The notes under the pieces: generated by a model | Told to the model about the DNA's origin: nothing | Seen by the model: the letters and a program-made list of their open reading frames with translations, nothing else | The model's database searches: none | Part shown: one piece after another, positions 8,851 to 16,224 of the stretch | How the letters are laid out: each line of letters starts with the position of its first letter | How positions within the stretch are numbered: position 1 is the first letter of the stretch | From: Mariniphaga sp041686935 | GTDB lineage: Bacteria; Bacteroidota; Bacteroidia; Bacteroidales; Prolixibacteraceae | Assembly: GCA_041686935.1 (NCBI GenBank) | Contig: JAWLCW010000005.1 | Coordinates: forward strand, 124,001-188,000 | Reading direction: 5' to 3' | DNA: 64,000 nucleotides | Translations under genes and position numbers: made by a program

Positions 8851-10791
8851 ATGAAGAATTTTTACCTGATTGCGGGCCTGTGGGCAGCCCTGTTTACTGC
8901 AAATGCCCAGCACATTGCAACATTTGATGATGTGGAGTTGGAAGCCGGTTCGTTTTACAACGGTTCCGATGGTTCCGGCGGATTTTACAGTGGCGGGTTC
9001 TGGTTTCCGAACGAATACAATGCCGATTGGGGAAGCTGGAGCGGTTTTTCAGTTTCAAACTTGAAGGACTCCTCAACGGCTGGTTGGCAAAACCAGTACA
9101 GCGCCATAACAGCCGGTGGAGTAAATAATTCAAAGAATTATGCCGTGGTTTTTGGTTCGGGAGGGTTGCGAATGGAACTTGAAAACCCGGCTGAAATTTC
9201 CGGTTTTTTTGTGACCAATTCAACCTATACCTGCCTGACTATGCGCGATGGAGATGCCTTTTCAAAAAAATTCGGCGGTGAAAACGGAACTGATCCTGAT
9301 TATTTCAAACTATCTGTTTCCGGGATTGACATCAGGGGAAATGAAACGGCAAAAGCTGAATTTTTTCTGGCCGATTTCAGATTCGAAAACTCTGACGAGG
9401 ATTACATTGTGAATACCTGGGAGTGGGTTGATTTGAAATCACTCGGTGTGGTTGCAGAATTAAATTTTAGTCTGGAATCTACTGATATGGGCGATTGGGG
9501 AATGAACACACCGGCCTATTTTTGTTTGGACGATTTTAACGGAACGGACCCGGAATTACCTGAAATTTTGGCCGAAGGCGGAATGGAAGATTTGGATTTG
9601 AAAGAAGAAAGTTTTTATAACGGATCTGATGAAAAGGGTTTTTTTACAAGCGGTGGATTTAATTTTAAAAACAGTTACAATGCTGATTGGGGAGCCTGGA
9701 GCGGTTTTGCCGCCTCGTCAGTAACTGATATTCAAAATTCGGGTTTTGGAAGCCAGTACAGCGCCATTCCTGGCAAAGGAGCATTGGAAAGCGCTGCTTA
9801 TGCAGTTTCTTATGTTTCGGGCTATTCCGAAATTGAATTCGAATCTGCTGCCATTTCAGGTTTATACGTTACCAATTCTACCTATTCCTACTGGTCGATG
9901 AAATACGGCGACGGTTTTTCAAAAAAATTTGGCGGCGAAACCGGAAATGATCCCGACTGGTTTAAACTGACCATTGCCGGAATTTCAGAAAATGGCGACA
10001 CAACCGGCATGCTGGATTATTACCTGGCAGATTACCGATTTGAAAACAACCAGGAAGATTACATTCTTGATTCCTGGGAATGGATTGATTTTACTTCATT
10101 TGGTGAAATTTCAGCTTTACGGTTCAGTTTGTCGTCTTCCGATGTGGGGGCATGGGGAATGAATACCCCGGCCTATTTTTGTATCGATAGGGTTAATCAC
10201 CAGGATTTGCCGCCGGTTATTAAGGAGCCGGTAGCAACCATTACCAATGATTTTACTTCCAGTGAAGTTTTTTATGTGGATTTGGATTCTGTTTTTACTG
10301 ATCCGGACAATCCTGATTCTGAAATTCAGATTAAACTTGAATTTATTGATAATCCGGCTCTGCTTAAAGGTTCGTTGGTAAAAGGAGGGAAACCGGGTGA
10401 ACCTGAAAAAACAATGCTGGCTTTGAATGTAACTTCAGGAAAAACAGGCGAAGCTGTTGTCACCATTTCAGGCACCTCAAACGGAAAAAAAGTATGGCAT
10501 TCTTTTAGGGTCATTTTTTCCGCTCCGGTTTCCGTTCCCGTTACAGAAAAATGGGATGAAGTGAATATTTTCCCAAATCCCGTGGCTGATGTTCTTACGG
10601 TAACAAATATTCCGCAATCTGCAGAAAAAATAGTTATTATTGATTCGCGCGGTGTTCAGGTTATCCAACAGAATTTAAACCGGCATGAGCAGTTTACTTT
10701 TTACGGTCTAAAAAGCTTTCCGTCAGGTATTTATATTTTAAGGATAACTGCTGGCAGCGAAATAATTTCCCGCAAGGTTTTAAAAAAGTGA
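8851..10791 (+). CDS. Tandem DUF4465 protein with T9SS sorting domain
   Basis: The start at 8851 is chosen because it yields a signal peptide (MKNFYLIAGLWAALFTANAQ); the in-frame ATG at 8821 would add ten charged or polar residues. The 646-residue protein contains two diverged DUF4465 copies (about 25-235 and 250-460), each opening with SFYNGSD..G.F.SGGF.F...YNADWG.WSGF. A short Ig-like segment and a T9SS sorting domain (VNIFPNPVADVLTV...GIYILRI) follow. It is the last gene of the riboswitch-controlled run. DUF4465 proteins recur in Bacteroidota B12 loci as far as I recall, so an extracellular corrinoid-binding role is plausible, but the biochemical function is not established here. Confidence 0.8.
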   Translation: MKNFYLIAGLWAALFTANAQHIATFDDVELEAGSFYNGSDGSGGFYSGGFWFPNEYNADWGSWSGFSVSNLKDSSTAGWQNQYSAITAGGVNNSKNYAVVFGSGGLRMELENPAEISGFFVTNSTYTCLTMRDGDAFSKKFGGENGTDPDYFKLSVSGIDIRGNETAKAEFFLADFRFENSDEDYIVNTWEWVDLKSLGVVAELNFSLESTDMGDWGMNTPAYFCLDDFNGTDPELPEILAEGGMEDLDLKEESFYNGSDEKGFFTSGGFNFKNSYNADWGAWSGFAASSVTDIQNSGFGSQYSAIPGKGALESAAYAVSYVSGYSEIEFESAAISGLYVTNSTYSYWSMKYGDGFSKKFGGETGNDPDWFKLTIAGISENGDTTGMLDYYLADYRFENNQEDYILDSWEWIDFTSFGEISALRFSLSSSDVGAWGMNTPAYFCIDRVNHQDLPPVIKEPVATITNDFTSSEVFYVDLDSVFTDPDNPDSEIQIKLEFIDNPALLKGSLVKGGKPGEPEKTMLALNVTSGKTGEAVVTISGTSNGKKVWHSFRVIFSAPVSVPVTEKWDEVNIFPNPVADVLTVTNIPQSAEKIVIIDSRGVQVIQQNLNRHEQFTFYGLKSFPSGIYILRITAGSEIISRKVLKK

Positions 10792-10863
10792 ATGATTTTT
10801 GAAAAGTACCAATCTTTTTGTTTGAAATTTTGTTTAAAACTACATAAAAAGACTCAAAGGTAT

Positions 10864-10894
10864 TTTGTTCTGTCCGGTAAAAACAGTTAATTTG
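10864..10894 (+). promoter_or_regulatory. Promoter of slyD
   Basis: TTTG at 10864-10867 is followed after 19 bases by TTAATTTG at 10887-10894 (one mismatch to TAnnTTTG), 26 bases before the slyD ATG. Confidence 0.55.
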
Positions 10895-10920
10895 CAGTTT
10901 ATTTAAAAAAACAAGAAATT

Positions 10921-11502
10921 ATGCTGGAGATATCAAAACATTCAATGGTTACTTTAACCTACGATTTACGAATTGACGATGACCAGGGAGAGGTTATTGA
11001 ACAGGCAACTGCTGAGAAACCATTGCAATTCCTTTATGGTGCAGGAGCAATGCTGCCAAAGTTTGAATCGCATTTGGCCGGACTCAGGCAGGGAGAGCCT
11101 TTTACCATTCGGTTATCGAAAAATGATGCGTATGGTGATGTAAATCAGGATGCCATTGTGGAACTGCCTAAGCACGTTTTTTTGGTTGACGGTAAATTCG
11201 ACGATGAACTTATTGCAATCGGAAATTCCGTTCCTATGATGAGCAGTAACGGGCAACGCCTGAATGGGCTGGTTCTGGAGATAGACGACGAAACAGTTAA
11301 AATGGACTTTAACCATCCACTGGCAGGTGAAGATCTTTATTTTGCCGGAAAAGTTCTCGAAGTTCGCGAGCCTTCTGATGAAGAACTGGCTCAGATTCTT
11401 TCAGGAGGTGGTTGCGGCTGTGGCAGCGGAGGTTGCGGCGATGACAGTTGCGGCCCCGGCGATCACGACCATAATCATGGCGGATGCGGATGTGGTTGTT
11501 AA
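10921..11502 (+). CDS. slyD: FKBP-type peptidyl-prolyl isomerase SlyD
   Basis: This 193-residue cytoplasmic protein combines an FKBP-fold prolyl isomerase with a chaperone insert and a metal-binding tail. The FKBP core is seen in VTLTYDLRIDDDQGEVIEQ and FLYGAGAMLPKFESHLAGLRQGE (about 1-60). The insert-in-flap region follows (about 70-125), and the core closes near residue 150. The last 30 residues are rich in Cys, His and Gly (seven Cys and a DHDHNH run), as in SlyD proteins that bind nickel or other metals and help metallate hydrogenases. A [FeFe] hydrogenase lies in this window, but SlyD is not known to be needed for it. It is a single-gene unit with its own promoter and terminator. Confidence 0.93.
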   Translation: MLEISKHSMVTLTYDLRIDDDQGEVIEQATAEKPLQFLYGAGAMLPKFESHLAGLRQGEPFTIRLSKNDAYGDVNQDAIVELPKHVFLVDGKFDDELIAIGNSVPMMSSNGQRLNGLVLEIDDETVKMDFNHPLAGEDLYFAGKVLEVREPSDEELAQILSGGGCGCGSGGCGDDSCGPGDHDHNHGGCGCGC

Positions 11503-11538
11503 AATTGATTTTGATTATTGGTTCAAAATAATTAATTT

Positions 11539-11582
11539 AACCCCGTTTTCTTGCTGAATATCAAAGGAAACGGGGTTTTTTA
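11539..11582 (+). terminator. Rho-independent terminator after slyD
   Basis: AACCCCGTTT (11539-11548) pairs with AAACGGGGTT (11568-11577) and is followed by a run of T. It ends only about five bases before the aroC ATG, so the aroC leader must begin inside or upstream of it. Confidence 0.8.
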
Positions 11583-11586
11583 CACT

Positions 11587-12660
11587 ATGAATACATTTGG
11601 GAAAATATTTCGGCTGACATCTTTTGGAGAATCTCACGGACGGGGGATCGGCGGTATAATTGACGGTTGTCCTGCCGGGCTCGAACTTGACATCGGGCTT
11701 ATTCAGAATGATTTGTCCCGTCGCAGACCCGGTCAGTCGAAAATTACCACCCAGCGTAAGGAACCCGACCAGGTTGAATTTCTTTCCGGTGTGTTTGAGG
11801 GAAAAACTCAGGGTACACCCATTGCATTTGCCATCTGGAACAAAGATCAGCACTCGGGCGACTACAACGATTTAAAAGATGTTTACCGGCCTTCTCATGC
11901 GGATTATACCTACATAAAAAAATACGGAACCCGGGACCACCGGGGCGGAGGACGTTCTTCGGCCCGTGAAACCATTGCCCGTGTGGTGGCTGGCGGTATT
12001 GCCAAACAAATTTTGACCAAACCGGGTGTTTCCATACAGGCTTTTGTTTCGCAGGTTGGCGAAATAAAACTGCAGAAACCTTACACTGATTTGGATATTT
12101 CCAAAACTGAAGACAGCCTGGTGCGTTGTCCTGATAAAAAAACTGCCGGACAAATGATTGCGCGTATTGAAGCTGCTGCCAAAGATCGTGACACAGTGGG
12201 CGGTGTAATCACTTGTGTTATCCAGGGAGTTCCTGCCGGTTGGGGCGAACCGGTTTTTAATAAACTTCATGCCGACCTTGGTTTTGCCATGCTGGGAATA
12301 AACGCTGTGAAAGGATTTGAGTACGGTTCCGGTTTTGAGGGAACAAAACTTTCCGGTTCGCAACATAACGATGTATTTATTCAAACTGAAAAAGGTATTA
12401 GAACAAAAACCAACCATTCCGGCGGCATTCAGGGAGGTATTTCCAACGGAGAAGACATTTATTTCAACGTGGCGTTTAAACCCATTGCAACACTGCTGAA
12501 AGAACAACATACTGTAGATAAAAACAGCAACGAAACAACTATTAATCCAAAAGGAAGGCACGACCCGTGCGTTTTGCCCCGCGCAGTGCCCATTGTGGAA
12601 GCCATGGCCGCCCTGGTACTGGCTGATCATTATTTATTAAGTAAACTTAATTCGATTTAA
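11587..12660 (+). CDS. aroC: Chorismate synthase
   Basis: Chorismate synthase makes chorismate from EPSP using reduced FMN, the last common step of aromatic amino acid synthesis. The 357-residue protein shows family signatures: GESHG near the N-terminus, GGGRSSARET at about residue 125, and RHDPCVLPRAVPIVEAM near the C-terminus. The ATG at 11587 (MNTFGKIFRLTSFGESHG) is preferred over an in-frame TTG at 11551, because the latter lies inside the slyD terminator and adds residues that the family lacks. The next gene begins one base after the stop, so the two are probably co-transcribed. Confidence 0.95.
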   Translation: MNTFGKIFRLTSFGESHGRGIGGIIDGCPAGLELDIGLIQNDLSRRRPGQSKITTQRKEPDQVEFLSGVFEGKTQGTPIAFAIWNKDQHSGDYNDLKDVYRPSHADYTYIKKYGTRDHRGGGRSSARETIARVVAGGIAKQILTKPGVSIQAFVSQVGEIKLQKPYTDLDISKTEDSLVRCPDKKTAGQMIARIEAAAKDRDTVGGVITCVIQGVPAGWGEPVFNKLHADLGFAMLGINAVKGFEYGSGFEGTKLSGSQHNDVFIQTEKGIRTKTNHSGGIQGGISNGEDIYFNVAFKPIATLLKEQHTVDKNSNETTINPKGRHDPCVLPRAVPIVEAMAALVLADHYLLSKLNSI

Positions 12661-12661
12661 C

Positions 12662-13075
12662 ATGCCCAGAAGAAAAAGAAACAGAAGAATTCAGGTGCCC
12701 CCTGTAATTAAAGGTATGTCGGTTTATGGCGTTCGCGGCCGTAAATCTAACGAAGTCATTCTTCGGCTCGAAGAATACGAGGCCATACGGCTGCTCGATT
12801 ACCAGAACCTTACACAGGAACAGGCTGCTGTGCACATGGATGTTTCCAGGCCCACGCTGACCCGTATTTACGAAGAGGCCCGAAATAAAGTGGCAACTGC
12901 TTTTGTAGAAGGACGCGACATCATTTTCAGGGGTGGAGACATCTATTTTGATGAAAACTGGTATAAATGCAATTCATGTCAGGCAAGTTTTAACGATTAC
13001 AACGACAAAAATCCGAAATGCCCGGTTTGCAGTTCAGACGATGTAATTACACTGAATGAGTTTTATTCGAAGTAA
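12662..13075 (+). CDS. DUF134 (UPF0251) DNA-binding protein with zinc ribbon
   Basis: This 137-residue protein has the DUF134 pattern: a basic start (MPRRKRNRRIQ), a helix-turn-helix (LTQEQAAVHMDVSRPTLTRIYEEARNKVA, about residues 56-85) and a C-terminal zinc ribbon (CNSCQ...KCPVCSSDD, about 104-129). Members are predicted sequence-specific regulators of unknown target. It starts one base after aroC. The role is inferred only from the fold. Confidence 0.85.
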   Translation: MPRRKRNRRIQVPPVIKGMSVYGVRGRKSNEVILRLEEYEAIRLLDYQNLTQEQAAVHMDVSRPTLTRIYEEARNKVATAFVEGRDIIFRGGDIYFDENWYKCNSCQASFNDYNDKNPKCPVCSSDDVITLNEFYSK

Positions 13076-13413
13076 ATTTCGGAACATTTGTTCGTAGAAA
13101 AAAATGGGATTTGAAAAATCATTGTCCCAAAAAAAGCCACCGGGTCATTACCCGGTGGCATCCATCTAAGTTGTGATAAAACCAGAGCCCATTGCACTTC
13201 GTGATACAAGTTATGAAATTTGTGCCACCTGACAATGGGCATTTTTCTAATTCTTTCTTCAAATAATCTTATTTTCAATAGTCTTTTTTGATTTTTTAAC
13301 CATATAAAATCATAAGGTAAATTTTATATTTGCGGCTTTATTGTTTGGAAACCGGAATTACAGGTCATCATTTTTGAAGACGTTTTTTTCGGAAAATATT
13401 AAAACCGGAGTTG
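13076..13413. other. Gene-free interval between the DUF134 and PepSY-TM genes
   Basis: This interval holds the candidate minus-strand small RNA (13129-13250) and an exact plus-strand -7 box TATATTTG at 13325-13332 that probably serves the gene at 13414; a properly spaced -33 element was not found. Nothing else was recognised. Confidence 0.6.
13129..13250 (-). ncRNA. Candidate small RNA with intrinsic terminator
   Basis: On the minus strand a bent hairpin comes first: GCCCATTG (plus 13233-13240) pairs with CAATGGGC (plus 13187-13194). Inside it are GTG/CAC and ACAA/TTGT helices. A 10-bp terminator stem (GCCACCGGGT/ACCCGGTGGC, 13136-13159) follows, then seven T at 13129-13135. No minus-strand protein gene ends here, and the plus strand lacks a T-run after the stem, so the terminator needs a minus-strand transcript to serve. 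The 5' end is not defined and no known RNA family was recognised. Confidence 0.5.
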
Positions 13414-13965
13414 ATGAAAGTACGCAAGTTATTACGAATTTTACACCGCGATTTGGGTTATTTTATTGTAGGCATGACCATTGTCTATTCCCTCTCAGGA
13501 ATTTTTTTAAACCACCGGCATGATTTTAATCCCGATTACAGGATTTTCTTTTTTGATTTTCAAACTGAAATAGGACCGGAAACCAATGTAACGGAACATT
13601 TGCTGAGAAATGTTTTGGCAGAACTTGACAGAGATGTCGTTTTTAAAAAACATTACATTACAAATCAGGGGAATATCAAAATTTTTATTGAAAACGGCGA
13701 AGTGGTAATTAACCCGGAAACAGGAGCGGGCGCAATGAATTACCTGCAAAGACGTCCAATAATTTTTGAGATGAACAAGCTGCATAAGGCAACAATCGGC
13801 ACTCTTTGGAAATGGGTGAGCGACGCAATGGCCGTAATTCTGCTTTTTGTTGCTGTTTCAGGTTTGTTCATTTTGAAAGGGAAACGCGGTTTTGGTCGCT
13901 GGGGTTGGTGGTGGACAATTGCCGGATTCGCTGTGCCATTATTCTTTGCTTTGATGTATATTTGA
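13414..13965 (+). CDS. PepSY-associated TM helix protein
   Basis: This is a 183-residue inner-membrane protein. The ATG at 13414 is preferred over the adjacent TTG at 13411. It opens with KLLRILHRDLGYFIVGMTIVYSLSGIFLNH, the PepSY-TM pattern with a conserved His before the first helix (about 13-36). A periplasmic segment (about 37-125) follows, then two helices near 132-154 and 163-182. Short members like this one lack the reductase or peptidase parts of longer relatives. Many PepSY-TM proteins sit beside iron or siderophore genes. Here the partner is a His-rich lipoprotein 27 bases downstream, so a metal-related envelope role is a guess. Confidence 0.75.
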   Translation: MKVRKLLRILHRDLGYFIVGMTIVYSLSGIFLNHRHDFNPDYRIFFFDFQTEIGPETNVTEHLLRNVLAELDRDVVFKKHYITNQGNIKIFIENGEVVINPETGAGAMNYLQRRPIIFEMNKLHKATIGTLWKWVSDAMAVILLFVAVSGLFILKGKRGFGRWGWWWTIAGFAVPLFFALMYI

Positions 13966-13992
13966 ATTTTGAAAAACTAAAATATAGGGAAA

Positions 13993-14493
13993 ATGAAACG
14001 AATTATTCTTTACACTTTTATTGCAGCACTTTTTTTCAGTTGTGGAAATCAGCAGAGTAAAAGTACTTCTGAAGATGCAGAAAAATCTGCAATAGTTTAT
14101 TCGGTGGATGAACTTTATGCAAATGCTGTTGATTTGGTTGGCAGGGAAGTAACCATAAAAGGAACTGTGATGCACGTTTGCAAGCAGGGAGGAGGCCGTT
14201 GTTTTTTAATGGGAAGCAACGAGGATTTTAACATTCGGGTAGAAGCCGGAGAGAAAATAGGTGCGTTTAGCCAGGAACAAATGGGCAGCGACCTCACCAT
14301 TACCGGTATTTTTAAGGAGGTAAAAACTGAAGCCGATGCGCACAACCCGGCCCGCGAACATGGAGAAGAAGAACATGATCACGATCATGATGAAGATGCA
14401 GAAGAGGCACACCGCATCATTGCCGAAGCGCAGGAAAAAGCTGAAGTAGTTTATTTTATGGAAGGTTTGACTATTGTAAAGGAAGAAATTTAA
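13993..14493 (+). CDS. His-rich OB-fold-like lipoprotein
   Basis: This 166-residue predicted lipoprotein has the signal MKRIILYTFIAALFFSC with Cys17 as lipid anchor. Residues about 40-115 look like a small OB fold (VGREVTIKGTVMHVCKQGGGRCFLMG...GSDLTITGIFKEV), similar in outline to DUF4920-type domains with a conserved Cys pair. An acidic and His-rich segment (EHGEEEHDHDHDEDAEEAHR, about 117-138) could bind metal. It follows the PepSY-TM gene closely and precedes dinB by eight bases. I do not know a named function. Confidence 0.65.
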   Translation: MKRIILYTFIAALFFSCGNQQSKSTSEDAEKSAIVYSVDELYANAVDLVGREVTIKGTVMHVCKQGGGRCFLMGSNEDFNIRVEAGEKIGAFSQEQMGSDLTITGIFKEVKTEADAHNPAREHGEEEHDHDHDEDAEEAHRIIAEAQEKAEVVYFMEGLTIVKEEI

Positions 14494-14501
14494 ATTAGAT
14501 A

Positions 14502-15575
14502 TTGGAGGACATCCGTAAAATCATCCACATCGACATGGATGCCTTTTATGCATCGGTGGAGCAACTCGACAACCCGGAGTTGAAAGGCAAACCGGTTGCT
14601 GTTGGTGGTTCGCGGGAACGGGGCGTGGTGGCTGCGGCCAGCTACGAAGCCCGGAAGTTTGGGGTACGATCGGCGTTGTCGTCGAAAGTGGCCAAACGTA
14701 AATGCCCGGATTTGATTTTTGTGAAACCCCGCTTTACCCGCTACAAGGAAATTTCAAACCAAATCAGGGAAATATTTTTTGAATATACCGATTTAGTGGA
14801 ACCCCTCTCGCTCGACGAGGCATACCTGGATGTAACATACGCCAAAAAAGGAAAACCTTCGGCTACGCTCATTGCGCAGGAAATCAGAAAACGAATTTTA
14901 GGCGAGACCAAACTCACCGCTTCTGCCGGTGTTTCCTACAACAAATTTCTGGCTAAAGTGGCCTCCGACGTGAATAAACCCAACGGAATTTTTGTTATCA
15001 CACCCGAAAAAGCACAGGAGTTTATCGACAACCTTGAAGTCCGCAAATTTTTTGGCATTGGAAAAGTGACTGCTGAAAAACTAAACAAAATGGGAATCTG
15101 GTTTGGCCGCGATCTGAAACAAATAGACCGTTTTGAAATGGTTCGGCTTTTTGGGAAATCGGGTAGTTATTACTATGAAATTTGCAGAGGAATTGACCAC
15201 CGTTCGGTAGAACCATCCCGCGAACGAAAATCGGTTGGCGCCGAACAAACGTTTTCTACCGACCTTTTCCTGGAAAATGAGCTTCAATCGGAATTGTTTC
15301 AAATTGCAGATATCCTATGGGAGCGTTACGAACGGTCGAATGCCAAAGCCAAAACCTTAACCCTGAAATACAAGTATTCCGACTTTGAACAGCACACCCG
15401 CAGCAAAACCAATCCCGGCGGCTGGTTTTCAACCAAAAATGAACTGGAAGCAGAAGCAAAAGGGTTGCTTCATTCCGAAAAGTTTACCAAAGGAATCCGT
15501 CTTCTGGGATTAACCTTTTCCAATTTTCAGCACGAGGAGAGAAAGGAACCTGTGCAACTTACCATTGATTTTTAG
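14502..15575 (+). CDS. dinB: DNA polymerase IV (Y-family)
   Basis: This 357-residue translesion polymerase has the palm motif KIIHIDMDAFYASVEQ near the N-terminus, SLDEAYLDV at about 100-108, and SAGVSYNKFLAKVASDVNKP with the following helix-hairpin-helix region. The little-finger domain occupies about 240-345, and QLTIDF at the C-terminus is a candidate beta-clamp binding peptide. The start is the TTG at 14502: an in-frame TAG at 14496 excludes anything further upstream, and the next ATG would cut off the catalytic Asp motif. It copies damaged DNA with low fidelity. Confidence 0.93.
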   Translation: MEDIRKIIHIDMDAFYASVEQLDNPELKGKPVAVGGSRERGVVAAASYEARKFGVRSALSSKVAKRKCPDLIFVKPRFTRYKEISNQIREIFFEYTDLVEPLSLDEAYLDVTYAKKGKPSATLIAQEIRKRILGETKLTASAGVSYNKFLAKVASDVNKPNGIFVITPEKAQEFIDNLEVRKFFGIGKVTAEKLNKMGIWFGRDLKQIDRFEMVRLFGKSGSYYYEICRGIDHRSVEPSRERKSVGAEQTFSTDLFLENELQSELFQIADILWERYERSNAKAKTLTLKYKYSDFEQHTRSKTNPGGWFSTKNELEAEAKGLLHSEKFTKGIRLLGLTFSNFQHEERKEPVQLTIDF

Positions 15576-15592
15576 ATGGTTGTATCGGGTCC

Positions 15593-15707
15593 AGCGGATT
15601 CCAATCCGCTGATTTGGGTTAAACTGATGTAGCGGATTTCCTGCCCGACTTTGTCTTTCAGGCGGGCGATTCGCTGATTAAATAAATGAGCGATTCGGAG
15701 ATCGCTC
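15593..15707. repeat. REP-like cluster of short inverted repeats
   Basis: Several short palindromes are packed together: AGCGGATT-CC-AATCCGCT (15593-15610), another AGCGGATT copy (15631-15638), GCCCG/CGGGC arms (15643-15667) and GAGCGAT-TCGGAG-ATCGCTC (15688-15707). Stems differ in sequence but share the GCGATT/GCGGATT core. This is typical of REP elements in intergenic DNA of Bacteroidota. No REP-associated transposase is in the window. Confidence 0.55.
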
Positions 15708-15858
15708 CACCCGTAGCACCCGAAATGCCAGGAACTTATTCTGGTCTCTTTTGGTTCTTTATTTTCCTTTTGACAGGCCCGGGTTAAAAACAGTCAAACG
15801 GGAATTGAATGCGTTAAAAAAGCTTTTCAAAAAACATTATATTTGTAAAAAAGTTGAT

Positions 15859-16074
15859 ATGAAAACATTCGCATTTCGGTTTGATGATATTGTGGATAAA
15901 ATTTACAGTTTACCCATGGAAGAAAAAGTAGAATTAAAAAATTTGTTAGAAAATAACATTGCCGAATCAAGAAGAAATGAAATAGCTTCTAACTACGCAA
16001 AGACCCGGGTAGAGGAGAAATCAGGTAAATTGGAATCTTCTTCAGATATCAATGAATTAAAAAATATGCTCTGA
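15859..16074 (+). CDS. Antitoxin-like protein of a decayed RelE-type module
   Basis: This 71-residue protein starts at the ATG at 15859, 13 bases after an exact -7 box TATATTTG (15838-15845). It is helical and charged (FDDIVDKIYSLPMEEKVELKNLLENNIAESRR), like small Bacteroidota antitoxins encoded before RelE/ParE-family toxins. Its stop overlaps the next start (TGATG at 16072-16076), the usual coupling in such pairs. The toxin that follows is cut short, so this antitoxin may be orphaned. Confidence 0.6.
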   Translation: MKTFAFRFDDIVDKIYSLPMEEKVELKNLLENNIAESRRNEIASNYAKTRVEEKSGKLESSSDINELKNML

Positions 16075-16181
16075 TGGAAGTTTCGTTTGGCGAATCTTTT
16101 AAAAAAGCATTCAGAAAAAGAACCAAAGACCCGGTTTTAGAAAAGGAGTTTTGGTATAGGTTGGAATTGTTTATTAAATAA
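16074..16181 (+). pseudogene. Truncated RelE/StbE-type toxin
   Basis: From the ATG at 16074 the frame reads MEVSFGESFKKAFRKR and continues to WYRLELFIK, then TAA at 16179-16181, 35 residues in all. This is the N-terminal helix region of RelE/ParE-family mRNA interferases, normally 80-95 residues. The beta-sheet and catalytic basic residues are missing and no continuation was seen in other frames before the next gene at 16225. It is most likely an inactive remnant. Confidence 0.6.
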
Positions 16182-16224
16182 AGAGAACACCATAATTTCT
16201 TCTTATTTTCAAAAATTGCTAACA

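Noticed and set aside
11872..12630. A 252-residue open frame opposite aroC.
   Set aside because: It mirrors the aroC codons, has no family motifs and lies fully inside a certain gene on the other strand.
13063..13278. A 71-residue minus-strand frame across the candidate small RNA.
   Set aside because: It overlaps the DUF134 stop, runs through the terminator stem and has no ribosome site; the RNA reading explains the structure better.
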